Positions 35,908 through 45,032 of a stretch of 64,000 bases of DNA are shown here, one piece after another. The stretch is from Polymorphum gilvum SL003B-26A1 (GTDB lineage: Bacteria; Pseudomonadota; Alphaproteobacteria; Rhizobiales; Stappiaceae). The position numbers and the translations under genes are program-made. Where the stretch lies: assembly GCF_000192745.1 (NCBI RefSeq), contig NC_015259.1, forward strand, positions 1,875,001-1,939,000, in the 5' to 3' direction. Within the stretch, counting starts at the first letter, position 1; each line of letters begins with the position of its first letter. The notes under the pieces were generated by a model, which was not told the DNA's origin, made no database searches, and worked only from the letters and a program-made list of their open reading frames with translations.

Positions 35908-36606
35908 ATGATCTATCTTGTCCTCGGCATTGCGGTGGTGGCGCTGGCGATTTGGGCGGCGCAAAGCTTCGTCAAGGCCAATCCCGCCGATCTGGTCCGC
36001 CGGCTGCGCACCGCAAGCGGCGTCGCGCTGCTGGGCGGGGCGCTGGTGCTCGTCCTGACGGGGCGCTGGGCTCTGGCGATGCCGGTGGCGATCTTCGCCC
36101 TGTCGCTGTTTGGCCTGGGCGGGTCCGGATCGCGCCGGGGCGGCCAGCCGAGCGCCGGGCAGCGATCACGGGTCCGCTCCGCGCTGCTGGAGATGGAGCT
36201 CGATCACGACAGCGGCGAGATGAGCGGGCGCGTGCTGGCGGGCCGGTTCGAGGGGCAGATGCTGGAAGGCCTCCAGGTCGAGGACCTGAAGGCCTTGTGG
36301 GGGGAAGCGGTCCGGGACGCGGAGAGCCGGGCGCTACTCGAAGCTTATCTCGACCGCCGGCTGCCCGGATGGCGTGAAGACTTCCAGGCGGATGGCGCAG
36401 ACGGGCAGGGCGGCCCGGCGGGCACGGGCGCCATGACAGATGAGGAGGCCTACCAGGTCCTGGGGCTTGCGCCCGGCGCCGGCGAAGCGGAAATCCGAGC
36501 GGCGCACCGCCGGCTTATGAAGCGGCTCCATCCCGACCATGGCGGGACCGCCTTCCTGGCGGCGAAACTCAACGAGGCTAAAGAGAGGCTTCTCGGAAGA
36601 CATTGA
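35908..36606 (+). CDS. Membrane-anchored DnaJ-domain protein
   Basis: 232 residues. Two hydrophobic segments (about residues 2-20 and 38-72) are followed by a linker domain (SALLEMELDHDSGEMSGRVLAG) and a C-terminal J domain (about 170-232) with the HPD motif in KRLHPDHGG. The arrangement resembles Pam18/Tim14-type proteins, in which the J domain stimulates an Hsp70 at a membrane. It starts three bases after the VWA stop, so the two are co-transcribed. The J domain lacks the long C-terminal client-binding region of DnaJ. Confidence 0.85.
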   Translation: MIYLVLGIAVVALAIWAAQSFVKANPADLVRRLRTASGVALLGGALVLVLTGRWALAMPVAIFALSLFGLGGSGSRRGGQPSAGQRSRVRSALLEMELDHDSGEMSGRVLAGRFEGQMLEGLQVEDLKALWGEAVRDAESRALLEAYLDRRLPGWREDFQADGADGQGGPAGTGAMTDEEAYQVLGLAPGAGEAEIRAAHRRLMKRLHPDHGGTAFLAAKLNEAKERLLGRH

Positions 36607-36622
36607 AACCATCCGTTACGCG

Positions 36623-38083
36623 TTACTGATAGACGGCATAGCAGGCGAACTTCGCCCGCTTGAGGGACTTGCAGGCATTCATGGCGGCGGTCTTGTCGCC
36701 GAAGCCGACGAAGCGCGCGCGGTACAGGGTCTGACCGTTGGTCTGGACCGGTTCGGTATAGGGCTCGCGGCTGCGCAGCGCCGATCCGGTCGCCGCACGG
36801 GCCTTCTTGAGCAGGCGGATCGCCTCGAGTTCGCTCTCGGCGGCCGCGATCTGCACCTGCCAGCCGGAGGCGCGATCGGCGGTGTTGTTGGTGGCGACGG
36901 TGACCGTAGTCGGCTCGTCGGCCGCCGCATCGGCATCGGCGACGGCAGACGGGGCCAGCGGCGAGGAGGTCGGGACCGGAGCTGCGACCGCCGGCTGCGG
37001 TGCGGCGACCGGAACAGGTACCTCGAAGACTTCGAAGGCGGCGGCGACGCGCGGCATGGAAATAGAGCCGGTGGTCAGGACGACGGGGTCGCCGGTCGCC
37101 GGTTCCGGCGTGCCGGCAACGAGTTGCGGCTTGACCGGCGGCAGCGGCGCCTTGCCGAGGCTGGCGGCGACGAAGCCGCCCCCCGTCGGGCGCGATGCCT
37201 GGCCCGAGCCGGGCGCTGCCGGGCGGGCGACCAGCGCGGGCGCGGTGCGCGGACCGCGGCTCGCCTTGGGCAGATGCTCGTTGATCAGCTTGACCATCTG
37301 GGCATCGCGCGAACGGCCGGTCTGGCCGCCCATGACGACGGCGACGACGTGACGGCCGTCGCGATTGACCGAGGTGACCAGGTTGAAGCCGGACGCGCGG
37401 ATGAAGCCGGTCTTGATGCCATCGACGCCGGCGACATGGCCGAGCAGCTTGTTGTGGTTGCCGTAGGTGCGACCGCGATAGGCGAAGGAGCGTGTCTTGA
37501 AATAGCCGTAGTAGCTCGGAAACCGCTCCTGGATCGCGCGGCCGAGCTGGGCCATGTCGCGGGCGGTGGTGCGCTGGCCGGAGTTGGGCAGTCCGTGCGG
37601 GTTGCGGAAGGTAGTGCGGGTCATGCCGATCTGGCGGGCGGTGCGGGTCATGCGCTCGGCGAAGCGGGCCTCGGAGCCGCCGATGTTCTCGGCGACCACC
37701 ACCGCGACGTCGTTGGCCGACTTGGTGATCAAGGCGAGGATGGCATCCTTGACCGAGATCGTCGAGCCCGGCTTGAGGCCGATCTTGGACGGCGGCTGGC
37801 CGGCGGCGTAGGCGGACACCTTGAGCGGCGTGTCGAGCGACAGCCGCCGGGCTTCCAGTTCCTCGAACACGACGTAGAGCGTCATGATCTTGGTCAGCGA
37901 GGCCGGGTAGCGCGGCTCGTCGGCTGAGGCGGCATAGAGGGTCTTGCCGGTCTTGGCATCGACGACGATGCCGGCATATTTAGCGTTGGCCTGCGCGATC
38001 GAGGGCAGCGAGGCGAACAAGCCTATCAGCAGAAGCGCTTTCGCAATCCTGGGAAGGGTCCACACCGAAACGAGGCTACGCAT
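36623..38083 (-). CDS. D-alanyl-D-alanine carboxypeptidase with SPOR domain
   Basis: 486 residues from the ATG that opens a signal peptide (WTLPRIAKALLLIGLFASL, cleavage near QANA). The penicillin-binding S11 domain has SLTK (SxxK), SAN (SxN) and KTG motifs in GVDGIKTGFIRASG. A proline- and alanine-rich linker leads to a C-terminal SPOR domain (WQVQIAAAESELEAIRLL), which targets denuded septal glycan. It trims peptidoglycan stem peptides in the periplasm. In-frame ATGs at 38107 and 38116 are possible starts. A run of nine Gs lies just upstream. It is convergent with the DnaJ-type gene. Confidence 0.9.
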   Translation of the reverse strand: MRSLVSVWTLPRIAKALLLIGLFASLPSIAQANAKYAGIVVDAKTGKTLYAASADEPRYPASLTKIMTLYVVFEELEARRLSLDTPLKVSAYAAGQPPSKIGLKPGSTISVKDAILALITKSANDVAVVVAENIGGSEARFAERMTRTARQIGMTRTTFRNPHGLPNSGQRTTARDMAQLGRAIQERFPSYYGYFKTRSFAYRGRTYGNHNKLLGHVAGVDGIKTGFIRASGFNLVTSVNRDGRHVVAVVMGGQTGRSRDAQMVKLINEHLPKASRGPRTAPALVARPAAPGSGQASRPTGGGFVAASLGKAPLPPVKPQLVAGTPEPATGDPVVLTTGSISMPRVAAAFEVFEVPVPVAAPQPAVAAPVPTSSPLAPSAVADADAAADEPTTVTVATNNTADRASGWQVQIAAAESELEAIRLLKKARAATGSALRSREPYTEPVQTNGQTLYRARFVGFGDKTAAMNACKSLKRAKFACYAVYQ

Positions 38084-38302
38084 ACCAGACACACTCACTG
38101 TTCCCATCGTTCCCATCCTGGGGGGGGGCTTACAACCTTTTCTCGCGGGGATGGGCACGGTTCGTCCTGGCCGTGCGGCTACCCGTCCCATTCATCCCGT
38201 CACAGACACTGTGCTAGAAACGCGGTTACGAATGAGTAAAGCCGTTCGCGTTTTAAGGGGTCATGAACCTTAAGACGGTGCAATTATTGCGTCCGGTTTA
38301 TA

Positions 38303-38350
38303 TTGCAGTGCAAAAAAGTTATTGACATTTTTTGTGCGGTGCGTGATGAT
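38303..38350 (+). promoter_or_regulatory. Phasin promoter with PhaR-like operator
   Basis: TTGCAGTGCAA (38303-38313) is a perfect palindrome of the TTGC...GCAA kind bound by PhaR. It lies nine bases before a TTGACA -35 (38322-38327). A weak -10 (GATGAT, 38345-38350) follows at 17 bases. The stretch is A+T-rich. Confidence 0.55.
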
Positions 38351-38414
38351 GCGGTCACTCGCCAATCGGTGGATTGAGCGCGGTCCTCCTGTGGAGGCAC
38401 CATAACAGCGAGGG

Positions 38415-38753
38415 ATGGACATGATGAACAATCTCGACGAATTCCAGAAGCTGGGCAAGGACAACATGGACCTTGCCATGCAGACGGCCGGCAACATGAG
38501 CAAGGGCTTCCAGGCGATCGCCGCCGAAGTCGCCGACTACCAGAAGAAGTCCTTCGAGGAAGGCACCGCAGCGATCGAGAAGATCGTCGCAGCGAAGTCC
38601 CTCGACAAGGCGTTCGAAGCGCAGACCGAGTACTTCAAGACCTTCTACGAAGGCATGGTCGGCGAAATGACCAAGATCGGCGAAATGTACACGGACCTCG
38701 CCAAGGACGTCTACAAGCCCTACGAAGGCATGCTCGGCAAGATGGCCAAGTAA
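38415..38753 (+). CDS. phaP: Phasin
   Basis: 112 residues, entirely helical and rich in lysine, glutamate and alanine. FQKLGKDNMDLAMQTAGNMSKGFQAIAAEVADYQKKSFE followed by the ASKSLDKAFEAQTEYFKTFY-like segment is the phasin_2 pattern. Phasins coat polyhydroxyalkanoate granules and control their number. The gene is monocistronic with its own promoter, a PhaR-like operator and a strong terminator, fitting high expression when polymer is stored. No synthase gene is in the window. Confidence 0.9.
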   Translation: MDMMNNLDEFQKLGKDNMDLAMQTAGNMSKGFQAIAAEVADYQKKSFEEGTAAIEKIVAAKSLDKAFEAQTEYFKTFYEGMVGEMTKIGEMYTDLAKDVYKPYEGMLGKMAK

Positions 38754-38797
38754 GACCGCCTGCGCGGTTCGCGCGGCGTCGAAAGGTCAGCACCGAT

Positions 38798-38825
38798 GCC
38801 CGGCTCACGCGAGCCGGGCTTTTTG
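38798..38825 (+). terminator. Rho-independent terminator after the phasin gene
   Basis: Nine-base arms GCCCGGCTC/GAGCCGGGC, four-base loop, six Ts. Confidence 0.9.
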
Positions 38826-38905
38826 CTTTTCGGGCGGCGGCGACGCCTGCCTCATGCCCGGCCCGACCAAGCCACGTCGAGGCTGCCGACCAAGCCCGTG
38901 GTCCG

Positions 38906-39033
38906 GTCATCCCGCAGGCAGCGAAGCGCAGATGCGGGATCGGCGAGCCGGGGGCTCCCGGTCTCCTTCATCGACATCATCGACACGGTGGCTCTCCGGT
39001 TCCGGCTCGCGCTCCGCTTGGCCGGAATGACGC
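38906..39033. repeat. Non-coding interspersed repeat-like element
   Basis: Begins GTCATCCCGCAGGCAGCGAA and ends GCCGGAATGACG, so its ends are inverted copies of a GTCATtCCGgc motif. It contains further nested inverted pieces. Elements of this style are scattered between genes in alphaproteobacteria. It occupies the 644-base gap between phaP and clpS, and no gene is seen in the rest of the gap. Confidence 0.5.
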
Positions 39034-39397
39034 CAGAGAGGCTGCGGGCGTGTCGGCACGCTGAGCTCGGGCGCGCGCGCCGGCTGGCAGCGCGTGCGGC
39101 CAACCGCCGCGCCCCGGTCCAGCCTCGCTCACGGTTGACCTTTCAAAATCCGGATCGCGACCTACATGAAACGGAAGCCGTCGCACGCCGTCCGTCGATT
39201 TGAAGTCGATCACCAAAACAGGCCATTGCGCCCGAGGCCGGGCCGCGTCAGGATTGTTTCACGGTCGGGCGGGTGTTCGGGAGGCCATCCGCCGACCGGG
39301 CGTCCGCGGACAGGAAACCCTGTACGGGGACGGGGACGAGGCTTCCGTTGGCGAAAGGCCGTTGTTAGAGTCGGGGCGGAATCTGAATTCGAGGCAA

Positions 39398-39739
39398 ATG
39401 AGCACAGGCATGGCAAACGGGTCGCGCCGGGACGAAGATGCAGACGCAGGAACAGTCGTCGTCCCGAAGACCAGGACGGTCACCAAACGTCCGAACCTCT
39501 ATCGGGTGCTGTTGCTGAACGACGATTACACCCCGATGGAGTTCGTCATCCATGTGGTCGAGCGCTTCTTCCAGAAGAACCGGGAGGAGGCGACGCGGAT
39601 CATGCTGCACGTCCACCACCACGGCGTCGGCGAATGTGGCGTCTACACCTACGAGGTGGCCGAGACCAAGGTGACCCAGGTGATGGATTTTGCCCGCAAG
39701 CATCAGCATCCGCTGCAATGCGTGATGGAGAAAAAGTGA
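39398..39739 (+). CDS. clpS: ATP-dependent Clp protease adaptor ClpS
   Basis: 113 residues. ClpS delivers N-degron substrates to ClpAP. The core reads [27 protein letters not shown], with the N-degron pocket residues ([10 protein letters not shown]), then [22 protein letters not shown] and [10 protein letters not shown]. The N-terminal 30 residues are a flexible, acidic tail. The ATG follows GAGG. clpA starts 12 bases after the stop, the usual operon. Confidence 0.96.
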   Translation: MSTGMANGSRRDEDADAGTVVVPKTRTVTKRPNLYRVLLLNDDYTPMEFVIHVVERFFQKNREEATRIMLHVHHHGVGECGVYTYEVAETKVTQVMDFARKHQHPLQCVMEKK

Positions 39740-39751
39740 GGGATCGCACAC

Positions 39752-42193
39752 GTGCCGTCATTCTCCCGAAGCCTTGAGAAGGCCCTGCACCAGGCGCTGG
39801 CCTTCGCCAACGAGCGCCAGCAGGAATACGCCACCCTGGAGCATCTCCTGCTCGCCCTGATCGACGACCAGGACGCGGCTGCGGTGATGCGCGCCTGCAA
39901 CGTCGACCTCGACGTGCTGAAGCGGAACCTCGTCGATTACATCGATACCGAACTGGAGAACCTGGTGACCAACGGCGAGGAGGACTCCAAGCCGACGGCC
40001 GGGTTCCAGCGGGTGATCCAGCGCGCGGTGATCCATGTCCAGTCGTCGGGGCGCGAGGAAGTGACCGGGGCGAACGTGCTCGTGGCGATCTTCGCCGAGC
40101 GCGAGAGCCACGCGGCCTATTTCCTGCAAGAGCAGGACATGACCCGCTACGACGCTGTGAACTACATCTCGCACGGGATCGCGAAGCGTCCGGGTCTGTC
40201 GGAGGCGCGGCCGGTGCAGGGGGTCGAGGACGATACGGCCATGCCCGAGGACGTGGAAGCCAAGCCGAAGAAGAAGACCGATGCGCTGGAAGCCTACTGC
40301 GTCAACCTCAACGAGAAGGCCACCAAGGGCAAGATCGACCCGCTGATCGGGCGCGACAGCGAGATCGCGCGCACGATCCAGATCCTGTGCCGGCGCTCCA
40401 AGAACAATCCTCTGTTCGTCGGCGATCCGGGTGTCGGCAAGACCGCGATCGCGGAAGGCCTGGCGCGGCGGATCGTCAAGGGCGACGTGCCGGAGGTGCT
40501 CAAGGACGCCACCATCTTCGCGCTCGACATGGGTGCGCTGCTGGCCGGCACGCGCTATCGCGGCGACTTCGAGGAGCGGCTGAAGCAGGTCGTCAAGGAG
40601 ATCGAGGAGTATCCCGGCGCGGTGATGTTCATCGACGAGATCCACACGGTGATCGGCGCCGGCGCGACCTCGGGCGGGGCGATGGACGCCTCCAACCTCT
40701 TGAAGCCGGCGCTCGCCTCCGGCGCGATCCGCTGCATCGGCTCGACCACCTACAAGGAATACCGGCAGTTCTTCGAGAAGGACCGGGCGCTGGTGCGCCG
40801 GTTCCAGAAGATCGACGTCAACGAGCCGTCGGTGCCCGACGCGATCGAGATCCTCAAGGGCCTGAAGCCCTATTTCGAGGACTTCCACAAGGTCCGCTAC
40901 ACCAACGACGCGATCAAGACGGCGGTCGAGCTGTCGGCGAAATACATCAACGACCGCAAGCTGCCGGACAAGGCGATCGACGTGCTCGACGAGACCGGGG
41001 CCTCCCAGATGCTGCTGCCGGAAGGCCGGCGGCGCAAGACCATCGGCGTCAAGGAGATCGAGACGACGATCGCGACCATGGCGCGCATCCCGCCCAAGAC
41101 GGTGTCCAAGGACGACGCGCAGGTTCTGTCGCATCTCGGCGACGAACTGAAGCGGGTGGTCTACGGCCAGGACAAGGCGATCGACACGCTGGCCTCGGCG
41201 ATCAAGCTGGCACGGGCCGGCCTGCGCGAGCCGGACAAGCCGATCGGCAGCTACCTGTTCTCCGGCCCGACCGGCGTCGGCAAGACCGAGGTGGCGCGCC
41301 AGCTGGCCTCCTCGCTCGGCGTGGAGCTGATCCGCTTCGACATGTCGGAATACATGGAACGCCACACGGTGTCGCGGCTGATCGGCGCGCCGCCGGGCTA
41401 TGTCGGCTTCGACCAGGGCGGGCTCCTGACCGACGGCGTCGACCAGCATCCGCATTGCGTGCTGCTGCTCGACGAGATCGAGAAGGCGCATCCCGACCTC
41501 TTCAATATCCTGCTGCAGGTGATGGACCACGGCAAACTGACCGACCACAACGGCAAGCAGGTCGACTTCCGCAACGTGATCCTGATCATGACCACCAATG
41601 CGGGCGCGGCCGACATGGCCAGGGCGCCGATCGGCTTCAGCCAGGTCCGGCGCGAGGGCGACGACGCGGAGGCGATCAACAAGCTGTTCACGCCCGAGTT
41701 CCGTAACCGCCTCGACGCGATCATCCCGTTCGGCAACCTGCCGATGGAGGTGGTCTACCAGGTGGTCGAGAAGTTCGTTATGCAGCTGGAGGCGCAGCTG
41801 GCCGACCGCGGCGTGACCTTCGAGCTGACCGAGGACGCGGTCAAGTGGCTCGCCGACAAGGGCTACGACGCCCAGATGGGCGCCCGCCCGCTCGGCCGCG
41901 TGATCCAGGAGCACATCAAGCGGCCGCTCGCCGACGAGGTGCTGTTCGGCAAGCTGAAGAAGGGCGGCACGGTCAAGGTGTCGGTCAGCGAGGACAAGGC
42001 CGGCCTGCTGCTGGAGAGCGTCGAGGACAAGCCGATGGTGCCGGTCAAGCCGAAGGCGAAGGCGGCAAAGCCCAAGCGCCGGCGCAAGCTGGCGGCCAGG
42101 GCCGAGGCCGAGGCCGCGCCGGTCCCCAAGGCGGCAAGCGGCAAGCCGGGCAGCAAGAAGAGCCTGGTGCCGAAGGTGCCGCTGGCCGACTGA
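39752..42193 (+). CDS. clpA: Clp protease ATP-binding subunit ClpA
   Basis: 813 residues from a GTG nine bases after GAGGG. The order is a Clp N domain ([30 protein letters not shown]), a first AAA+ module with Walker A at 224-231 (GDPGVGKT) and Walker B VMFIDEIH, and a second with Walker A from 505 (GPTGVGKT) and Walker [13 protein letters not shown] ClpP-binding IGF-type loop lies in APIGFSQV. No ClpB-type middle coiled coil is present. The C-terminal 55 residues are a lysine- and alanine-rich tail not found in the E. coli protein. It unfolds proteins for ClpP. Confidence 0.96.
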   Translation: MPSFSRSLEKALHQALAFANERQQEYATLEHLLLALIDDQDAAAVMRACNVDLDVLKRNLVDYIDTELENLVTNGEEDSKPTAGFQRVIQRAVIHVQSSGREEVTGANVLVAIFAERESHAAYFLQEQDMTRYDAVNYISHGIAKRPGLSEARPVQGVEDDTAMPEDVEAKPKKKTDALEAYCVNLNEKATKGKIDPLIGRDSEIARTIQILCRRSKNNPLFVGDPGVGKTAIAEGLARRIVKGDVPEVLKDATIFALDMGALLAGTRYRGDFEERLKQVVKEIEEYPGAVMFIDEIHTVIGAGATSGGAMDASNLLKPALASGAIRCIGSTTYKEYRQFFEKDRALVRRFQKIDVNEPSVPDAIEILKGLKPYFEDFHKVRYTNDAIKTAVELSAKYINDRKLPDKAIDVLDETGASQMLLPEGRRRKTIGVKEIETTIATMARIPPKTVSKDDAQVLSHLGDELKRVVYGQDKAIDTLASAIKLARAGLREPDKPIGSYLFSGPTGVGKTEVARQLASSLGVELIRFDMSEYMERHTVSRLIGAPPGYVGFDQGGLLTDGVDQHPHCVLLLDEIEKAHPDLFNILLQVMDHGKLTDHNGKQVDFRNVILIMTTNAGAADMARAPIGFSQVRREGDDAEAINKLFTPEFRNRLDAIIPFGNLPMEVVYQVVEKFVMQLEAQLADRGVTFELTEDAVKWLADKGYDAQMGARPLGRVIQEHIKRPLADEVLFGKLKKGGTVKVSVSEDKAGLLLESVEDKPMVPVKPKAKAAKPKRRRKLAARAEAEAAPVPKAASGKPGSKKSLVPKVPLAD

Positions 42194-42215
42194 GGCCGCG
42201 TCGACCGCACGCGCG

Positions 42216-42241
42216 AACGGCATCCCGCGGGATGCCGTTTT
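42216..42241 (+). terminator. Terminator after clpA
   Basis: Eleven-base arms AACGGCATCCC/GGGATGCCGTT with a two-base loop and four Ts, 23 bases after the stop. Confidence 0.85.
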
Positions 42242-42353
42242 GCATTTCGCCGGGCGCCTGTTAGGAAAGGGGACCGGCCGGCGTATCTCGCTCCCCTTCG
42301 CCGGCACGTCTTTCAGGCTGCCCGATCCGGCTCCGCTCCCTGCAGGAGGTGCC

Positions 42354-43103
42354 ATGCTTCGCGACGATCCCGCCTTGCCCGCGCCGGAGCGGGACAGCGC
42401 GCGCCTGTGGGCGCTGCGCGGCATGCGCGCGGCGGTGTCGATCCCGGCGCTGATCCTGACCGCCGCCTTCATCGGCTACGCGGGGCTGGCGCGCGAGAGC
42501 GGGCTCAGCCTCGGTGAGACGCTGGCGATGACCGGGCTGATCTGGGCGTTACCGTCGATCGTCGTGCTGACCGGCGCGCTGTCGGCCGGCATGGGCCTTG
42601 TGCCGGCGGCGATCGCCGTGGCGCTCGCCTCCGTGCGGCTGATGCCGATGACCATGGCGCTGCTGCCGCTGCTGCGCGACGAGGGGCGCACGCGGCGCTG
42701 GCAGCTGCTCGTCGCCTCGCATTTCGTCGCCGTGACCGCCTGGGTCCATGCCATGCGCACCCTGCCGGAGCTGCCGCGGGCCGGGCGGCTGCCGTTCTTC
42801 CTCGGTTTCGCGTCGAGCCTGACCGGATTCGTGTTCTGCGTCACCGGCGTCGCCTACCTGCTGATCGAGCGCATGCCGGCGCTGGTGGCCGCCGCGCTGT
42901 TCCTGCTCACGCCGGTCTATTTCCTGTGTTCGCTGTGGGGGGCGGCACGGGTGTCGGCGGACAAGGCGGCGATGGTCGCCGGGGTGCTGCTCGGACCGGT
43001 ATTCTACGCCCTGCTGCCCGGCCTCGACCTGCTGTGGACCGGCCTGGCGGCCGGCACGCTCGCCTATGGCGCGACGCGCGTGGCGCGCAGAGGCTGGCGA
43101 TGA
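42354..43103 (+). CDS. azlC: AzlC-family permease
   Basis: 249 residues from an ATG with a full AGGAGG upstream. About seven hydrophobic helices; IPALILTAAFIGYAGLARESG and SIVVLTGALSAGMGLVPAAIAVALASVRLMPM match AzlC, the large subunit of branched-chain amino acid exporters (azaleucine resistance; BrnF in corynebacteria). The stop overlaps the start of the AzlD gene, giving a fixed stoichiometric pair. No regulator is adjacent. Substrate preference is inferred from the family. Confidence 0.88.
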   Translation: MLRDDPALPAPERDSARLWALRGMRAAVSIPALILTAAFIGYAGLARESGLSLGETLAMTGLIWALPSIVVLTGALSAGMGLVPAAIAVALASVRLMPMTMALLPLLRDEGRTRRWQLLVASHFVAVTAWVHAMRTLPELPRAGRLPFFLGFASSLTGFVFCVTGVAYLLIERMPALVAAALFLLTPVYFLCSLWGAARVSADKAAMVAGVLLGPVFYALLPGLDLLWTGLAAGTLAYGATRVARRGWR

Positions 43104-43447
43104 GCGGCGCCGACGTCTGGTGGTGGCCCTATGTCATGATCGTGGTCGCCGGCTGGCTCGCCACCGACGTCTGGCGCTGGCTCGGCGTGCTGGCCAGCGG
43201 GAGGTTGCGCGAGGACAGCGAGATGCTGGTCTGGGTACGCTCGGTCGCCACGGCGCTGGTCGCCGGGGTGATCTCCAAGCTGATCCTGTTTCCCGCCGGC
43301 GCGCTGGACAGCACGCCGCTCGCACTGCGCCTGGGGGCGGCGGCGGCAGGCATGGCCGCCTTCTTCGCCCTGCGCCAGCAGGTGGTCGCCGGCGTGCTCG
43401 CCGCCGAAGCCGTGCTGATCGGCGGCTGGCTGCTGCTCGGACTTTAG
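43100..43447 (+). CDS. azlD: AzlD-family small subunit
   Basis: 115 residues with three to four hydrophobic segments (VMIVVAGWLATDVWRWLGVL, RSVATALVAGVISKLILF, LRLGAAAAGMAAFFAL, LAAEAVLIGGWLLL). The WVRSVATALVAGVISKLILFPAG part fits AzlD (BrnE-like). It starts by ATGA overlap with azlC, and together they form the exporter. The position leaves little doubt, although the sequence alone would be less clear. Confidence 0.85.
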   Translation: MSGADVWWWPYVMIVVAGWLATDVWRWLGVLASGRLREDSEMLVWVRSVATALVAGVISKLILFPAGALDSTPLALRLGAAAAGMAAFFALRQQVVAGVLAAEAVLIGGWLLLGL

Positions 43448-43517
43448 ACGACTGCGGCGAGCGCCAGCATGGCGTATGATCCGGGCTGCGGACCGAGTGA
43501 GCGGGAGAAGACGAGGC

Positions 43518-44174
43518 ATGGCAATCCAGGACGAGATCGTTCTCTACTATTCGCCGCAGACGCGGGCGACCGGCACGCGCATCCTGCTGGAGGAACTGGG
43601 CGCGCCCTACCGGCTGCACGTGCTCAACATGAAGGCGGGCGAGAACCGCGCCCCTGCCTATCTTCAGGTCAATCCGCTCGGCAAGGTGCCGGCGATCCGT
43701 CACGGCGACGCGCTCGTCACCGAACAGGTGGCGATCACCATCTACCTGGCGGACCTGTTCCCGCAGGCGGGGCTCGCTCCGGCGATCGGCGATCCGCTGC
43801 GCGGGCCCTACCTGCGCTGGATCGCCTTCTACGGCTCCTGCTTCGAGCCGGCGGTGACCGACCGGTCGATGCAGCGCGAGCCGGCGCCGGCCAGCCGGTC
43901 GGCCTACGGCACCTATGAGGACGTGATCGGGCTGCTGGAAGCACAGCTCAAGCGCGGCCCTTATCTCCTCGGCGCGCGCTACACGGCCGCAGATGTCCTG
44001 TGGGCCGTCGCGCTGCATTGGACGATGATGTTCGGTCTCGTGCCCAACGGGTCCGCCTTTGCCGACTACGTCAAGCGCGTCGCGGCCCGGCCGAGCTTCG
44101 CCAAGGTGGGGGAGGAAGACGCGGCGCTCGCCGCCGAACACGAGGCCGCCGCAGCGGTCCGACCGGCTTCTTAA
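43518..44174 (+). CDS. Glutathione S-transferase family protein
   Basis: 218 residues. The N-terminal thioredoxin-like domain has LYYSPQTRATGTRILLEELG, the cis-proline segment NPLGKVPAI, and the glutathione-binding TEQVAITIYLADLF (usually ESxAI; here EQVAI). The C-terminal helical domain ends with LGARYTAADVLWA, the GST N-capping box. It probably conjugates or reduces electrophiles. The catalytic residue is likely the serine of YYSP. The gene is convergent with the HIT gene. Confidence 0.9.
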   Translation: MAIQDEIVLYYSPQTRATGTRILLEELGAPYRLHVLNMKAGENRAPAYLQVNPLGKVPAIRHGDALVTEQVAITIYLADLFPQAGLAPAIGDPLRGPYLRWIAFYGSCFEPAVTDRSMQREPAPASRSAYGTYEDVIGLLEAQLKRGPYLLGARYTAADVLWAVALHWTMMFGLVPNGSAFADYVKRVAARPSFAKVGEEDAALAAEHEAAAAVRPAS

Positions 44175-44279
44175 GGTCGGACGTCGAAAATCGCGGCCGA
44201 TCCGGGTTCTCTCCGCTCCGGCGCCGCATGGGCCTGACCGGGGTGCGACGAGTCGCGTTCACCGCAACCCGGCACAGGT

Positions 44280-44723
44280 TCAAAGCGCGGCGAAGGCGGC
44301 GCGGATCCTGTCGGCCTGGTCGGCGAGGACGGCCTGGTCGGCCATCTCGCCGGTGTGGGGCTTCAGCTTGACGCCCTCGAAGCGCGGGATGACGTGGACG
44401 TGGGTGTGGAACACGACCTGACCGCCGGCGGTTTCGGAAAACTGCTGGATGGTCGTGCCGTCGGCATCGAAGGCCTTCACGACCGCGCGGGCGGTTTTCT
44501 GCACGGTGGCCATGACGGCGGACAGGTCGGCCGGCGCGATGTCGAGGATGTTGCGCGACGGCGCCTTCGGGATGACCAGCACGTGGCCGTCGCCGCGCGG
44601 CATGATGTCCATGATCACGATGGTGGCATCGTCTTCGTAGACCTTGTGGCTGGGCAGTTCGCCCCGCAGGATCCTGGCGAACACGTTCTGGTCGTCGTAA
44701 GGGGCAGGGGCGGCAATCGGCAT
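44280..44723 (-). CDS. HIT-family nucleotide hydrolase
   Basis: 147 residues. The histidine triad reads VVFHTHVHVIPR (HxHxH), preceded by NVFARILRGELPSHKVYEDDATIVIMDI and GHVLVIPKAPSRNI, as in the HINT/YcfF branch, which hydrolyses adenosine phosphoramidates and dinucleoside polyphosphates. It is cytoplasmic. It is divergent from the secreted-protein locus across a 309-base gap in which no gene or clear promoter was recognised. Confidence 0.92.
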   Translation of the reverse strand: MPIAAPAPYDDQNVFARILRGELPSHKVYEDDATIVIMDIMPRGDGHVLVIPKAPSRNILDIAPADLSAVMATVQKTARAVVKAFDADGTTIQQFSETAGGQVVFHTHVHVIPRFEGVKLKPHTGEMADQAVLADQADRIRAAFAAL

Positions 44724-45032
44724 GGGTGTCTCCGGTTCGGCAGTCCCGCGACGGGTGCGGGCGTCATCCGTCTCTTGGCACCACAATCGGCGTTCGCATT
44801 CAAGATCCCATTGCGGTTCGCGTCGACAAAGCGACCGCCCGTGGCATGGCGCATGCGCTCGCCGCAGTTCATGTGGTGAGTCAGCTGTCGGCAAAAGGCG
44901 AGTCGAACGAATCGCTTGGCCCGGGATGTTCAAGCAGGTGGCAAGCGGGTGGCGGATTGATCCAGCGCATTGCCGCCGCGTCGAAACAGGTCTTCGCTTG
45001 GCTGGTGTCCACGCTCGGCTGCAGGCCCGCTC

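Noticed and set aside
38860-39200. Short open frames between phaP and clpS
   Set aside because: They coincide with the interspersed repeat-like element, lack ribosome sites and resemble no protein.
39758-42472. A 904-codon open frame on the minus strand
   Set aside because: It lies antisense to clpA, whose domains and motifs are complete. The minus frame has the arginine-, leucine- and aspartate-rich composition of a G+C shadow and no recognisable domain.
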